Part shown: positions 1 to 8,649 of the stretch, one piece after another
Numbering within the stretch: the first letter of the stretch is position 1
How the letters are laid out: every line of letters starts with the position of its first letter
DNA from: Pseudomonas poae
Lineage (GTDB): Bacteria; Pseudomonadota; Gammaproteobacteria; Pseudomonadales; Pseudomonadaceae
Direction of reading: 5' to 3'
NCBI GenBank assembly: GCA_028869255.1
Contig: CP110972.1
Location: 4,469,001-4,533,000 of the forward strand
DNA: 64,000 nucleotides
Notes under the pieces: model-generated
Seen by the model: the letters and a program-made list of their open reading frames with translations, nothing else
Told to the model about the DNA's origin: nothing
Database searches by the model: none
Translations under genes and position numbers: made by a program

Positions 1-884
1 ACAACTTGGCCCGCAGCATTTTCATGGCGGTGTCCTTGTTCGCGTGCTGGGAACGTTCGTTCTGGCAGCTGACCACGGTGTTGGTCGGTACGTGGGTGAT
101 ACGTACGGCCGAGTCAGTGGTGTTTACGTGCTGACCACCGGCACCGGAGGAGCGGTAGGTATCGATCCGCAGGTCGGCCGGGTTGATCTCGATTTCGACC
201 TTGTCGTCGATTTCCGGCGAGACGAACACCGCGCTGAACGAGGTGTGGCGACGGTTGCCGGAGTCAAACGGGCTCTTGCGCACCAGGCGGTGCACGCCGA
301 TTTCGGTACGCAACCAGCCAAAGGCGTATTCACCCTTGATATGCACGGTCGCGCCCTTGATACCGGCGACTTCACCGGCCGACAGTTCCATGATGGTCGC
401 GTCGAAACCGCGTTTGTCGGCCCAGCGCAGGTACATGCGCAACAGAATGTTGGCCCAGTCCTGGGCCTCGGTACCGCCGGAGCCGGCCTGGATGTCCAGG
501 TAGGCGTTGTTCGGGTCCATTTCGTGGCTGAACATGCGGCGGAATTCAAGCTTGGCGAGGTTTTCCTCGAGACGGGCCAGCTCGGCGACGACATCGCCCA
601 CTGCGCCTTCGTCGTTTTCTTCGACGGCCATGTCCAGCAGGTCACGGCAATCGGCCAGACCGGTGTTCAGTTCGTCGAGGGTATCGACGATCTGCGCCAG
701 CGCCGAGCGCTCGCGGCCCAACTCTTGGGCGTATTCAGGTTTGTTCCAGACACTCGGATCTTCAAGCTCGCGGTTGACTTCGGTCAGACGCTCATGCTTT
801 TGATCGTAGTCAAAGATACCCCCGAATAGTTTCGGAGCGCTCGGACAGGTCCTTGATGGTGTTAAGGATCGGGTTGATTTCCAT
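1..884 (-). CDS. prfB: Peptide chain release factor 2, 3'-truncated, with programmed +1 frameshift
   Basis: Release factor 2 recognises UGA and UAA in the ribosomal A site and triggers peptidyl-tRNA hydrolysis. The start is the ATG at 884 ([12 protein letters not shown]), giving 24 codons before an in-frame TGA at 812-810. The classical autoregulatory slip site is present: a G-rich Shine-Dalgarno-like run, then TAT CTT TGA C. Reading resumes one base later as [11 protein letters not shown]. The +1 frame continues to the window edge and includes the codon-recognition motif SPF in [12 protein letters not shown] and the catalytic GGQ in [15 protein letters not shown]. The C-terminus lies outside the window. 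The shift is genuine recoding, unlike the other frameshifts here. The downstream neighbour wspR is on the same strand but separated by a repeat-rich gap. Confidence 0.96.
810..830 (-). promoter_or_regulatory. RF2 programmed frameshift site
   Basis: On the minus strand a GGGGG run is followed by TAT CTT TGA C. This is the conserved +1 slip site at which low RF2 levels let the ribosome shift from CUU to UUU and bypass the UGA stop. Confidence 0.93.
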
Positions 885-1260
885 GGCGGGCAGCACTCGT
901 TGGCGAACTTTTGAAAGCCGACGAGTATAACGACAAACGGGGGGAGCGGCAGCCCGCTTGGCGAAAAGGCTCGGTTGTTGACGAGGAATGCCGGGGGAAT
1001 ATCCGTTGCTGCGGTAACGGCCGCCTATGGTTCCGCCCTTACGGCGGGTCACTTTTGGAAAAGAGCCCCAAAAGTAACCAAAAGGGCTCTTGCCCCACCA
1101 CTCGGCACCTCGCCTCCGGCTCGGTGTGCCCGCACGCAGACTTGAATCCGTGGGCCGCCGCGATGGGCCATCCTTGGCCCAGCGCGGCTAACCCGGCGTC
1201 CTGCCGGGTTACCCACGGATTCAAGCCCGCGTGCGGCCAGCGTGGTTAATGGGGCGCCTA

Positions 1261-1284
1261 GATCAAGATCAAGATCAAGATCAA
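1261..1284. repeat. GATCAA hexamer tandem array (4 copies)
   Basis: Four perfect GATCAA units in tandem at the inner edge of the left arm. Diverged TTGATC-type sequences lie in inverted orientation near 1550-1575 at the inner edge of the right arm. Confidence 0.8.
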
Positions 1285-1360
1285 AAGCAGAGCACGGCGG
1301 CCTGGTAGCCGACCTGAGTGGTGTAGATCAAGAGCGGGAACACAGTGGATTGGCTTTTCT

Positions 1361-1445
1361 GTGGGAGCTGGCTTGCCTGCGATGCAGACACCTCGGTACA
1401 TCAGGCACACCGAGTTGATGCTTTCGCAGGCAAGCCAGCTCCCAC
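1361..1445. repeat. REP doublet (inverted pair)
   Basis: GTGGGAGCTGGCTTGCCTGC at the left and its reverse complement ending GCTCCCAC at the right, separated by about 40 bases containing a smaller palindrome. This is the typical head-to-head Pseudomonas REP arrangement. Confidence 0.9.
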
Positions 1446-1844
1446 ATTTGAACCTAGGAAAGCTTCAATGCTCAGGTCGGCTGTCAGGCCGCCTCGCTTT
1501 GTTTTTGATCTGGCCCTTACATCATTACCGCTGACGAAGTCAGCGATCTTTTGATCTAGGGCTTTTGATCGTGATCTGAGACGCCCCGTCAATCACGATG
1601 GCCGAACGCAGGCTTGAATCCGTGGGCAACCCGGCAGGACGCCGGGTTAGCCGCGCTGGGCCATGGATGGCCCATCGCGGCGGCCCACGGATTCAAGCCG
1701 GAGTGAGGGCACAACGAGCCGGAGGCGAGGTGCCGAGTGATGGGGCGAAGCGTTTTTGGTTACTTTTGGCGCTTTTCCAAAAGTGACCCGCTGTAAGAGC
1801 GGAACCAATATCAGCCGTTACCACAACAACGGATATACCCCCAC

Positions 1845-2845
1845 CTACTCAATCCCCACCTGATTACGCCCATTATGCTTGGCCGTATACAACCCCTTAT
1901 CCGCCGCCATAATCAACTGCCGGCAATCCGTCCCCTGCACCGGCGTCAACGTCGACAACCCAATACTGATCGTCAGACTAGCCCCCTCAGCCGGCGCAAT
2001 ATGCGGAATCTTCAACGCCGCAACAGCCATCCGCAGCTTCTCAGCCACCAACCGCGCCCCACCCGGCGAGGTATTGGGCAACACCAGCGCAAACTCCTCC
2101 CCCCATACCGCGCCGGCAAGTCCGACGGCCGACTGCTGGCTTCACGAATCGCAGTAGCAACCTTGCGCAATGCCTCATCACCTTCGACATGACCGAAGCT
2201 ATCGTTATAGGTCTTGAAGAAATCCACATCAATCATCAACAACGACAACTGCGTCTGATCCCGCATGGCCCGACGCCATTCCAACTCCAGGTATTCGTCA
2301 AAGTGACGACGATTGGACAGCCCGGTCAACCCGTCAGAGTTCATCAACCGTTGCAGTACCAGATTAGTGTCGAGCAATTGCTGCTGGCTGACCCGCAACG
2401 CACGGTACGCCGCATCCCGCTGCAACAAGGTCATATACGAGCGCGAGTGATAGCGAATACGCGCCACCAGCTCAATGTTGTCCGGCAACTTGACCAGATA
2501 ATCATTGGCCCCCGCCGAAAACGCCGCGCTCTTGATCAGCGGGTCTTCCTTGGTCGAAAGCACAATGATCGGAATGTTCTGCGTGGCCGGGTGGTTACGG
2601 TATTCGCGCACCAGCGTCAGGCCATCGAGGCCCGGCATCACCAGGTCTTGCAGGATCACCGTCGGCTTGATGCGGATCGCCTGGGCGATTGCCTGGTGCG
2701 GGTCGGCGCAAAAGTGGAAGTCGATGTTTTCTTCATGGGCCAGGCCGCGCCGCACGGCTTCGCCGATCATGGCCTGGTCGTCGACCAGCAACACCATGGC
2801 GGCATTTTCGTCGGTCTTGATGTCGTCGATCTGTAAATCATTCAT
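1845..2845 (-). pseudogene. wspR: WspR diguanylate cyclase response regulator, frameshifted at GGEEF
   Basis: WspR makes cyclic di-GMP when its receiver domain is phosphorylated by WspE. Start ATG 2845 ([10 protein letters not shown]). The receiver domain covers residues about 15-130 with phospho-acceptor D67 in [18 protein letters not shown] domain begins near residue 170 ([16 protein letters not shown]), and an RxxD inhibitory site (RPSD, 239-242) lies just before the active site. The frame reads ARYGG and then breaks: the run at 2099-2104 has six G residues where seven would give GGEEF. The remainder ([19 protein letters not shown] to NQVGIE) continues in the next frame to the stop at 1845. 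With one added base the protein would be 333 residues, the usual WspR length. As written there is no active site. Assembly error is a serious alternative. Confidence 0.93.
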
Positions 2846-2896
2846 GTGCAGTCACCTGAATTACTACCTGCAAGCCGGCACAGCGGAGGGTATGGA

Positions 2897-3907
2897 TCAT
2901 TTGGAAAATACCTCCAGCAATCGGGGCGCAATTCTATCCAGTGGGCGAATTTCAACAGCAGCATCAATCGCCGCCGCCGCTTTGGGCATGCCATACACCG
3001 CCGAGCTTTGCTGGTCCTGGGCGATGGTCAAATAACCTTGTTCACGCAGTAATTTCAGGCCCTGGGCACCGTCGCGCCCCATGCCGGTCAGCAGTACACC
3101 GACGGCATCACCGTTCCAGTGGCTGGCCACGCTTTCAAAAAACACGTCGATCGAAGGCCGGTAAATCTCGTTCACCGGCTCTGCGGTATAGGCTAGCGTG
3201 CCATCCTTCAATAAACGAATGTGATGGTTGGTGCCGGCCAACAGCACCACGCCGCTTTGTGGCGGCTCACCCTCGCGGGCCAGGCGCACCGGCAGGCCGG
3301 AGGCGCTGCTCAGCCACTCGGCCATACCTGCGGCGAACACCTGGTCCACATGCTGCACCAGCACAATGGCGGCGGGAAAGTCCCGGGGCAAGCCCTTGAG
3401 CAGGATTTCCAGGGCAGCCGGACCACCTGCCGAAGAGCCGATAGCCACCAGGCTCTGGCGCTTGCCGGTAGCCCGCTGTGGCGTGGTTTCGGCGCGCACA
3501 CGGCTGCCGCGCTGGCCGATCAGCCAGCCGATATTGAGGATCTTGCGTAACAGCGGCGCCGCCGCATCCTTGGGGTTGCCCACGCCAAGCGGCGGCGTGT
3601 CCACCACGTCCAGCGCGCCATGGCCCATGGCTTCGAACACCCGACTCACGTTGGCCTGACGGTCGACGGTGACGATCACGATGGCGCACGGGGTCTCGGC
3701 CATGATCCGACGGGTGGCCTCCACGCCATCCATCACCGGCATGATCAGGTCCATCAGGATCAGGTCCGGGGTCAGCTCGGCGCAGCGCTGCACCGCTTCC
3801 AGGCCATTGCCGGCCACCCACACCACCTGGTGCGCAGGCTCGAAACTCAGGGCGCGGCGCAGGGCTTCCACCGCCAGGGGCATATCATTGACGATCGCAA
3901 TCCTCAT
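2897..3907 (-). CDS. wspF: WspF, CheB-like protein-glutamate methylesterase
   Basis: WspF removes methyl groups from the receptor WspA and so damps signalling. Loss of WspF in Pseudomonas locks WspR on and gives wrinkly colonies. The 336-residue protein has an N-terminal receiver domain with D53 in LILMDLIMPVMDG and a C-terminal CheB esterase domain. The domain's catalytic serine region is AIGSSAGGPAAL (about S159), followed by the VLVQHVD segment and TGMGRDGAQGL. The start ATG at 3907 overlaps the end of wspE by 4 bases, and wspR follows after about 50 bases. The reading frame is intact, with no truncation. Confidence 0.96.
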   Translation of the reverse strand: MRIAIVNDMPLAVEALRRALSFEPAHQVVWVAGNGLEAVQRCAELTPDLILMDLIMPVMDGVEATRRIMAETPCAIVIVTVDRQANVSRVFEAMGHGALDVVDTPPLGVGNPKDAAAPLLRKILNIGWLIGQRGSRVRAETTPQRATGKRQSLVAIGSSAGGPAALEILLKGLPRDFPAAIVLVQHVDQVFAAGMAEWLSSASGLPVRLAREGEPPQSGVVLLAGTNHHIRLLKDGTLAYTAEPVNEIYRPSIDVFFESVASHWNGDAVGVLLTGMGRDGAQGLKLLREQGYLTIAQDQQSSAVYGMPKAAAAIDAAVEIRPLDRIAPRLLEVFSK

Positions 3908-6180
3908 GCCCGCGCGCCTCCAATCAGTTCCACCACGGCGTCCAGCAGGGCGTCATCGTGGAAACTGGCTTTAGCCAGATAATAGTCGGCGCCGGCGTCC
4001 AGTCCACGGCACCGGTCTTCTTCGCGATCCTTATAAGACACCACCATCACCGGCAACGACTGCAGGCGAGTATCACGGCGCAAGAGTGTGACCAATTCAA
4101 TACCGTCCATACGAGGCATATCAATATCAGTGATCAACAGGTCAAAGTCTTCGGAGCGCAACGCGTTCCAGCCGTCCATGCCGTCGACCGCCACAGCCAC
4201 TTCATAACCACGATTAAGTAACAATTTGCGCTGCAGCTCACGCACGGTGAGCGAGTCATCCACCACCAACACCCGTTTGCGCGGGGCCTCGTTGGCCTGC
4301 TGGCTGCGCCGGGCGATGCGTTCCAGGCGGCCGGTGTTGAGCAGCTTGTCCACCGAGCGCAGCATGTCTTCCACATCGACAATCAACACCACCGAGCCAT
4401 CGTCCAGCAAGGCCCCGGCGGAAATGTCCTGGACCTTGCCCAGGCGATCATCCAGCGGCAACACCACCAGGGTGCGCTCGCCGATAAAGCGTTCCACGGC
4501 AATCCCGTACACGGCATCGCGCTCGCGGATCACCACCACTTTCAACGTATCCGTCTGGTTCTGCCCCGCCGGGCGCTGCAACAATTGGCTGGCGGCGACC
4601 AGCCCGACATGCCGGCCCTCATGCCAGAAATGCTGACGGCCTTCCAGCTGCACAATGTCGTCGGGCGCCAGGTCGCACATGCGTTCGATATGCGCCAGCG
4701 GGAACGCATAGGCTTCGTCGCCGACTTCCACCACCAGGCTGCGCACCACCGACAGGGTCAGCGGCACCTCCAGGTGAAAACGACTGCCCTGCCCCGCCGT
4801 CTGCTCCAGCACCACCGCGCCGCGCAGTTGGCGGACCATATGCTGCACCGCATCCAGGCCGACGCCGCGCCCAGACACTTCGGTGACCTTGTCGCGCAGG
4901 CTGAAACCCGGCAAAAACAGGAACGTCAGCAGCTCTTCTTCGCTGAGGCGCAGCGCGGTTTCCAGCGGCGACAGGTGCCGGTCGACGATGGTGGCGCGCA
5001 GGCGCTCCAGATCGACGCCATTGCCGTCATCGCTCAATTCCAGCACCAGCAACCCGGCCTGATGGGACGCACGCAGGCGGATCAGGCCCTCGGCGGGCTT
5101 GCCTGCCAGCATGCGTTGTTCGGGCATTTCGATGCCGTGGTCGACGGCATTGCGCAGCAGATGGGTGAGCGGCGCTTCGAGCTTTTCCAGCACGTCGCGG
5201 TCGACCTGGGTCTTTTCGCCCTCGATTTCCAGGCGCACCTGCTTGCCCAGGCTGCGGCCGAGGTCGCGCACCATACGCACCTGCCCGGCCAGCACATCGG
5301 CAAACGGGCGCATGCGGCAGGCCAGCGCAGTGTCGTAGAGCACCTGGGCGCGCTGGCCGGCCTGCCAGCCGAACTCATCCAGCTCGGCATGTTTTTCTGC
5401 GAGCAGGGCCTGGGCTTCGCTCAACAGGCGGCGCGTATCGGCCAGGGCTTCCTGGGCTTCGAGGTTCAGCTCCACGGTCTTGAGTTGGCCGTCCAACGCG
5501 TCCAGGGCCCGCACGCTCTGGCTTTGAATACGCTTGAGGCGCTGCAGGCTGGCCAGGTACGGCTTGAGCCGCTGGGTTTCCACCAGGGATTTACTCGACA
5601 GGTCGAGCAGGCTGTTCAAGCGTTCGGCGGTCACCCGCAGCACCCGCTCGCCACCTTCGGTCATACGCTTGCTTTGGCGCGGCGGTTCGCTGGTCACCGG
5701 CGGCGCGGGCTCGGGCTCCGGCGGTAACGCTTCGACGACGGGCTCCGGGGCTGGCGCGGGTGGCGGCGGCGCGACTTTGGCGGTGAGCTGCGATGGGTCG
5801 AGCAGGCGCTCCATCAGCGCCACATAGGCTTCGATATCCGCCGGGCCCACGTCATTGCCCGGCGTGGCGATGCGCATCAGCAGGTCGGTGCCCTGCAGCA
5901 GCGCGTCGATATGTTCGGGTTGCAGGTACAGGCGACCTTCCTGAGCACTGACCAGGCAATCCTCCATCACATGGGACACACTGACCCCGGCGTCCACCCC
6001 GACGATCCGCGCCGCGCCCTTGAGCGAGTGCGCGGCGCGCATGCAGGCTTCGAGCTGGTCGGCCTGGGTCGGGTTGCGTTCCAGGGCCAACAGGCCCGCG
6101 CTCAGTACCTGGGTCTGCGCATCGGCTTCCAGGCTGAACAGTTCCAGCAGCGAGGCATCGCGCATCTGGTCGGGGGTCAT
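3904..6180 (-). CDS. wspE: WspE, hybrid CheA-type histidine kinase
   Basis: WspE is the kinase core of the Wsp surface-sensing complex and phosphorylates WspR and WspF. Visible order in 758 residues: an HPt domain with phospho-histidine H51 in AAHSLKGAARIVG; a Pro/Glu-rich linker (about 130-175); the CheA dimerisation and ATPase domain with the N-box HLLRNAVDHGIE and G-boxes DDGNGVDLER and GRGVGLDAV; a CheW-like regulatory domain; and a C-terminal receiver with RVLVVDDSLTVREL and DLLITDIDMPRMDG. It overlaps wspD at its start and wspF at its end by 4 bases each, as expected for translational coupling. Confidence 0.96.
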   Translation of the reverse strand: MTPDQMRDASLLELFSLEADAQTQVLSAGLLALERNPTQADQLEACMRAAHSLKGAARIVGVDAGVSVSHVMEDCLVSAQEGRLYLQPEHIDALLQGTDLLMRIATPGNDVGPADIEAYVALMERLLDPSQLTAKVAPPPPAPAPEPVVEALPPEPEPAPPVTSEPPRQSKRMTEGGERVLRVTAERLNSLLDLSSKSLVETQRLKPYLASLQRLKRIQSQSVRALDALDGQLKTVELNLEAQEALADTRRLLSEAQALLAEKHAELDEFGWQAGQRAQVLYDTALACRMRPFADVLAGQVRMVRDLGRSLGKQVRLEIEGEKTQVDRDVLEKLEAPLTHLLRNAVDHGIEMPEQRMLAGKPAEGLIRLRASHQAGLLVLELSDDGNGVDLERLRATIVDRHLSPLETALRLSEEELLTFLFLPGFSLRDKVTEVSGRGVGLDAVQHMVRQLRGAVVLEQTAGQGSRFHLEVPLTLSVVRSLVVEVGDEAYAFPLAHIERMCDLAPDDIVQLEGRQHFWHEGRHVGLVAASQLLQRPAGQNQTDTLKVVVIRERDAVYGIAVERFIGERTLVVLPLDDRLGKVQDISAGALLDDGSVVLIVDVEDMLRSVDKLLNTGRLERIARRSQQANEAPRKRVLVVDDSLTVRELQRKLLLNRGYEVAVAVDGMDGWNALRSEDFDLLITDIDMPRMDGIELVTLLRRDTRLQSLPVMVVSYKDREEDRCRGLDAGADYYLAKASFHDDALLDAVVELIGGARA

Positions 6181-6878
6181 GTGAGGCTCCGGGTCACGGC
6201 GGACAACAATTGCGCCTCATCCAGCCAACGCAGGCTGCGGCCTTTCCACTGCAACACACCTTGGGTGAAGCGGCCACTGGCCTGGCTGCCGGAGGCCGAG
6301 GCCGCCTTCAAGGTGCGCTCATCGATGGCATGGATGCCGTCCACTTCGTCCACCGGCACCACCACCGGGCCGTCCTGCGCGGCGATGATCAACATACGCG
6401 GCATGATCCGCCCGCCCGTTGCGCCAGTGCTGGTGCTGTCCAGGCCCAGCAACTCCACCAGCGACAGGCACGCCACCAACGCGCCACGCACATTGGCCAC
6501 CCCCAGCAAGGCCCGCGAACGCTGATGCGGCAAGGAGTGGATCGGCTGCAACGGCGCCACTTCCACCAGGCAACGGGTGGCAATGCCCAGCCATTCTTCG
6601 CCGAGACGGAACATCAACAGCGAACGGGTGACCACCTCCTCGCCGCGCTCGACGGCAGCCTGCGGGCGGTGGTCGTCCTGCTGCAGCGCATAGCGGTCCA
6701 GCAGGCGCGTGGCGGCGGCGGAGTACACCGAGCAGTTGCGGCAATGAATATGCTCCGCCAGCAGCGGGCAGGACTTGTCGCCATGGATGCCGATGCGGTT
6801 CCAGCAATCGTCGATGACTTGGGTGTCGGCCAGGGTCAGGTCCAGGCCAGTGGTGTCGAGCGCGTCGGGGCTACTCAT
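6177..6878 (-). CDS. wspD: WspD, CheW-like coupling protein
   Basis: WspD is one of two CheW-type scaffolds that tie the receptor WspA to the kinase WspE. In 233 residues it has an N-terminal extension with a Cys-containing segment (CPLLAEHIHCRNCSVY, about 38-53), then a CheW fold with MFRLGEEWLGI, LLGVANVRGALVACLSL and VVPVDEVDGIHAID. The start ATG at 6878 overlaps the end of wspC by 4 bases. The Cys/His cluster suggests a metal or redox feature, but that is inference. Confidence 0.93.
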   Translation of the reverse strand: MSSPDALDTTGLDLTLADTQVIDDCWNRIGIHGDKSCPLLAEHIHCRNCSVYSAAATRLLDRYALQQDDHRPQAAVERGEEVVTRSLLMFRLGEEWLGIATRCLVEVAPLQPIHSLPHQRSRALLGVANVRGALVACLSLVELLGLDSTSTGATGGRIMPRMLIIAAQDGPVVVPVDEVDGIHAIDERTLKAASASGSQASGRFTQGVLQWKGRSLRWLDEAQLLSAVTRSLT

Positions 6879-8140
6879 CGTTTGTGCTCACTGTCAGCTC
6901 GCTCGCTACGCGCGGCCCGCGCCTGCAACCGGCGCGCCCCCGCGCTATCGCCCTGGGACTCAAGCAACGCGGCCAGGTGCATCAAGGCCTGCGAATGCTG
7001 GGGCTCCAGGTACAAGGCTTTTCGATAATAGCCCTGGGCTTCCAGGGCGCTGCCGGCCACATCACTGAGCAGCCCCAGCCAGTAGAACACCTGGGCGGCC
7101 GGCGGGTGGTTGTTCAAATACTGTTCGCACGCGGCACGGGCCTCGGCACTTTTGCCTTCGTTGGCCAACGTGGCGATGCGGCTGAGCAGGGTGCCTGCAT
7201 CGGACGGCGGTGCAGTCACCGGCACCACCTGGGCACTGACGCTGCTGAACGGGCGCGGCTTGGCCGCCAGCGCGGCCGAGCTGCGCTGGGGCATGGGAGC
7301 CGGCACCGGCATGTGCACCGGCAGCGGCTCGAGTGTTACCGGTTCGGCGTGCCGACTGAATGCAAAGGACTGCGGCACACCAATCGAACGCATGCCATGA
7401 CGCCCCAGCAGGCTGCCCTCGGCCGGGCCGATAAACAGCACACCGTCCACGTGGGTCAGGCCCTTGAGCACTTCGAACACTTGCTTCTGGGTCGGCTGGT
7501 CGAAATAGATCAGCAGGTTGCGACAAAACACAAAATCGTAGCTGGCCTCATTGGCCAACAGGCTCGGGTCGAGCAGGTTGCCGACTTGCAGGCGTACTTG
7601 TTCGCGCACCCGGTCGGCGATGTGGAACCCGTCGCCGTACTCGGTGAAATGCCGATCGCGAAACGCAATGTCGCTGCCGCGAAACGAGTTCTTGCCGTAC
7701 ACCCCGCGCCGGGCGCGCTCCACCGACAGTGGGCTGACGTCCATGCCCTGCACCTTGAACTGGTGCGGCGCCAGGCCCGCATCCAGCAGCGCCATGGCAA
7801 TCGAATAAGGCTCTTCACCGGTGGAGCACGGCAGGCTGAGGATGCGCAACGCACGCATCTGCTTGATGTCCGCCAGCCGCGCTTTGGCCAGGCGGGCCAG
7901 GGTCGCAAAGGATTCGGGATAACGGAAAAACCAGGTTTCGGGGACGATGACCGCTTCGATCAGCGCCTGCTGCTCATCGTGGGAGCTTTGCAGGTGCTGC
8001 CAGTAATGCTCGAGCGTGCTTGCCTGTATTACCTGGCTGCGCTGGCGCACGGCGCGCTCGATGATCGCCTCGCCCACCGACGCGACATCCAGGCCGATGC
8101 GCTCCTTGAGGAAGGCAAAGAAACGCGGGTCGCTGCTCAT
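6875..8140 (-). CDS. wspC: WspC, CheR-type methyltransferase with TPR tail
   Basis: WspC uses S-adenosylmethionine to methylate glutamates of WspA, opposing WspF. The CheR catalytic domain spans residues about 1-270 (TWFFRYPESF, ILSLPCSTGEEPYSIAM, YDFVFCRNLLIYFD). A proline-rich linker follows, then a C-terminal TPR-like region from about 320 (ALYLEPQHSQALMHLAALLESQGD). The length of 421 residues fits WspC. Start ATG 8140 overlaps wspB by 4 bases. Confidence 0.95.
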   Translation of the reverse strand: MSSDPRFFAFLKERIGLDVASVGEAIIERAVRQRSQVIQASTLEHYWQHLQSSHDEQQALIEAVIVPETWFFRYPESFATLARLAKARLADIKQMRALRILSLPCSTGEEPYSIAMALLDAGLAPHQFKVQGMDVSPLSVERARRGVYGKNSFRGSDIAFRDRHFTEYGDGFHIADRVREQVRLQVGNLLDPSLLANEASYDFVFCRNLLIYFDQPTQKQVFEVLKGLTHVDGVLFIGPAEGSLLGRHGMRSIGVPQSFAFSRHAEPVTLEPLPVHMPVPAPMPQRSSAALAAKPRPFSSVSAQVVPVTAPPSDAGTLLSRIATLANEGKSAEARAACEQYLNNHPPAAQVFYWLGLLSDVAGSALEAQGYYRKALYLEPQHSQALMHLAALLESQGDSAGARRLQARAARSERADSEHKR

Positions 8141-8649
8141 TGGCTCAACTCGGCGCTGAACAGCAAGGCGCGCACATCATCGGTGAGCAAGTCATTCACG
8201 CCGATCCATTGCATCAACCCCAAGGCATCCTCACGCACCAAGCCCAGATAAGGTGCCTCGCGGTTGTCCAGGCCATAGGGCTTGAACTCGCCCAGCTCGC
8301 AACGCAGGGTGTCGGTGGCCTGCTCCAGGATCAGCCCCAGCCAGCGGGCCTCGACCCACGGCTGCGGCTGATAATTGACCAGCACCAGCCGCGTGCTGGT
8401 GCGGGCCTGCGCCGGTTTGCCGAAGGTCAGCGCGCAGAGGTCGATGACCGGCACCAGCGCACCGCGATGGGCGAAGATGCCGGCGACCCACAGCGGTGCA
8501 TGGGCGATGGGTTTGAGGGGCAGGCGCGGCAGTACCTCGGCCACTTCCGTGGCCCTGAGGGCGAAGCGTTCGGTGCCGATGTGAAACACCAGGAACAACG
8601 CCTTTTTCGCTGCCGGGACGGCGCCGCGTTTAGCCGCGAGGTCGCTCAT
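8137..8649 (-). CDS. wspB: WspB, CheW-like coupling protein
   Basis: This is the second CheW-type adaptor of the Wsp complex. The 170-residue protein is a single CheW fold: FLVFHIGTERFALRATEVAEVLPR, WVAGIFAHRGALVPVIDLCALTFG and a conserved C-terminal half. Its start codon overlaps the stop of wspA. Polar localisation of Wsp arrays is not visible from sequence. Confidence 0.94.
   Translation of the reverse strand: MSDLAAKRGAVPAAKKALFLVFHIGTERFALRATEVAEVLPRLPLKPIAHAPLWVAGIFAHRGALVPVIDLCALTFGKPAQARTSTRLVLVNYQPQPWVEARWLGLILEQATDTLRCELGEFKPYGLDNREAPYLGLVREDALGLMQWIGVNDLLTDDVRALLFSAELSQ

Larger units (their letters stand above)
992..1842. repeat. Composite long inverted repeat filling the prfB-wspR gap
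   Basis: This 960-base gap carries no convincing gene. The left arm (about 992-1288) reappears as a reverse complement at about 1550-1842. Shared blocks include the segment around GGTTCCGC, CACTTTTGGAAAAG, CACTCGGCACCTCGCCTCC and a 230-base core. The core has its own internal palindrome: TTGAATCCGTGGG near 1143 and CCCACGGATTCAAG near 1211. Between the arms sit a GATCAA tandem array and a REP doublet, so the structure is nested. It resembles the large intergenic repeat families of P. fluorescens genomes; I cannot assign it to a named family. Confidence 0.85.

Noticed and set aside
44..829. 261-codon plus-strand frame opposite prfB
   Set aside because: Shadow of prfB, whose true frame was identified on the minus strand with SPF and GGQ motifs.
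1598..1786. Short plus-strand frames within the inverted repeat arms
   Set aside because: They translate repeat DNA; equivalent frames appear in both arms because the DNA is duplicated.
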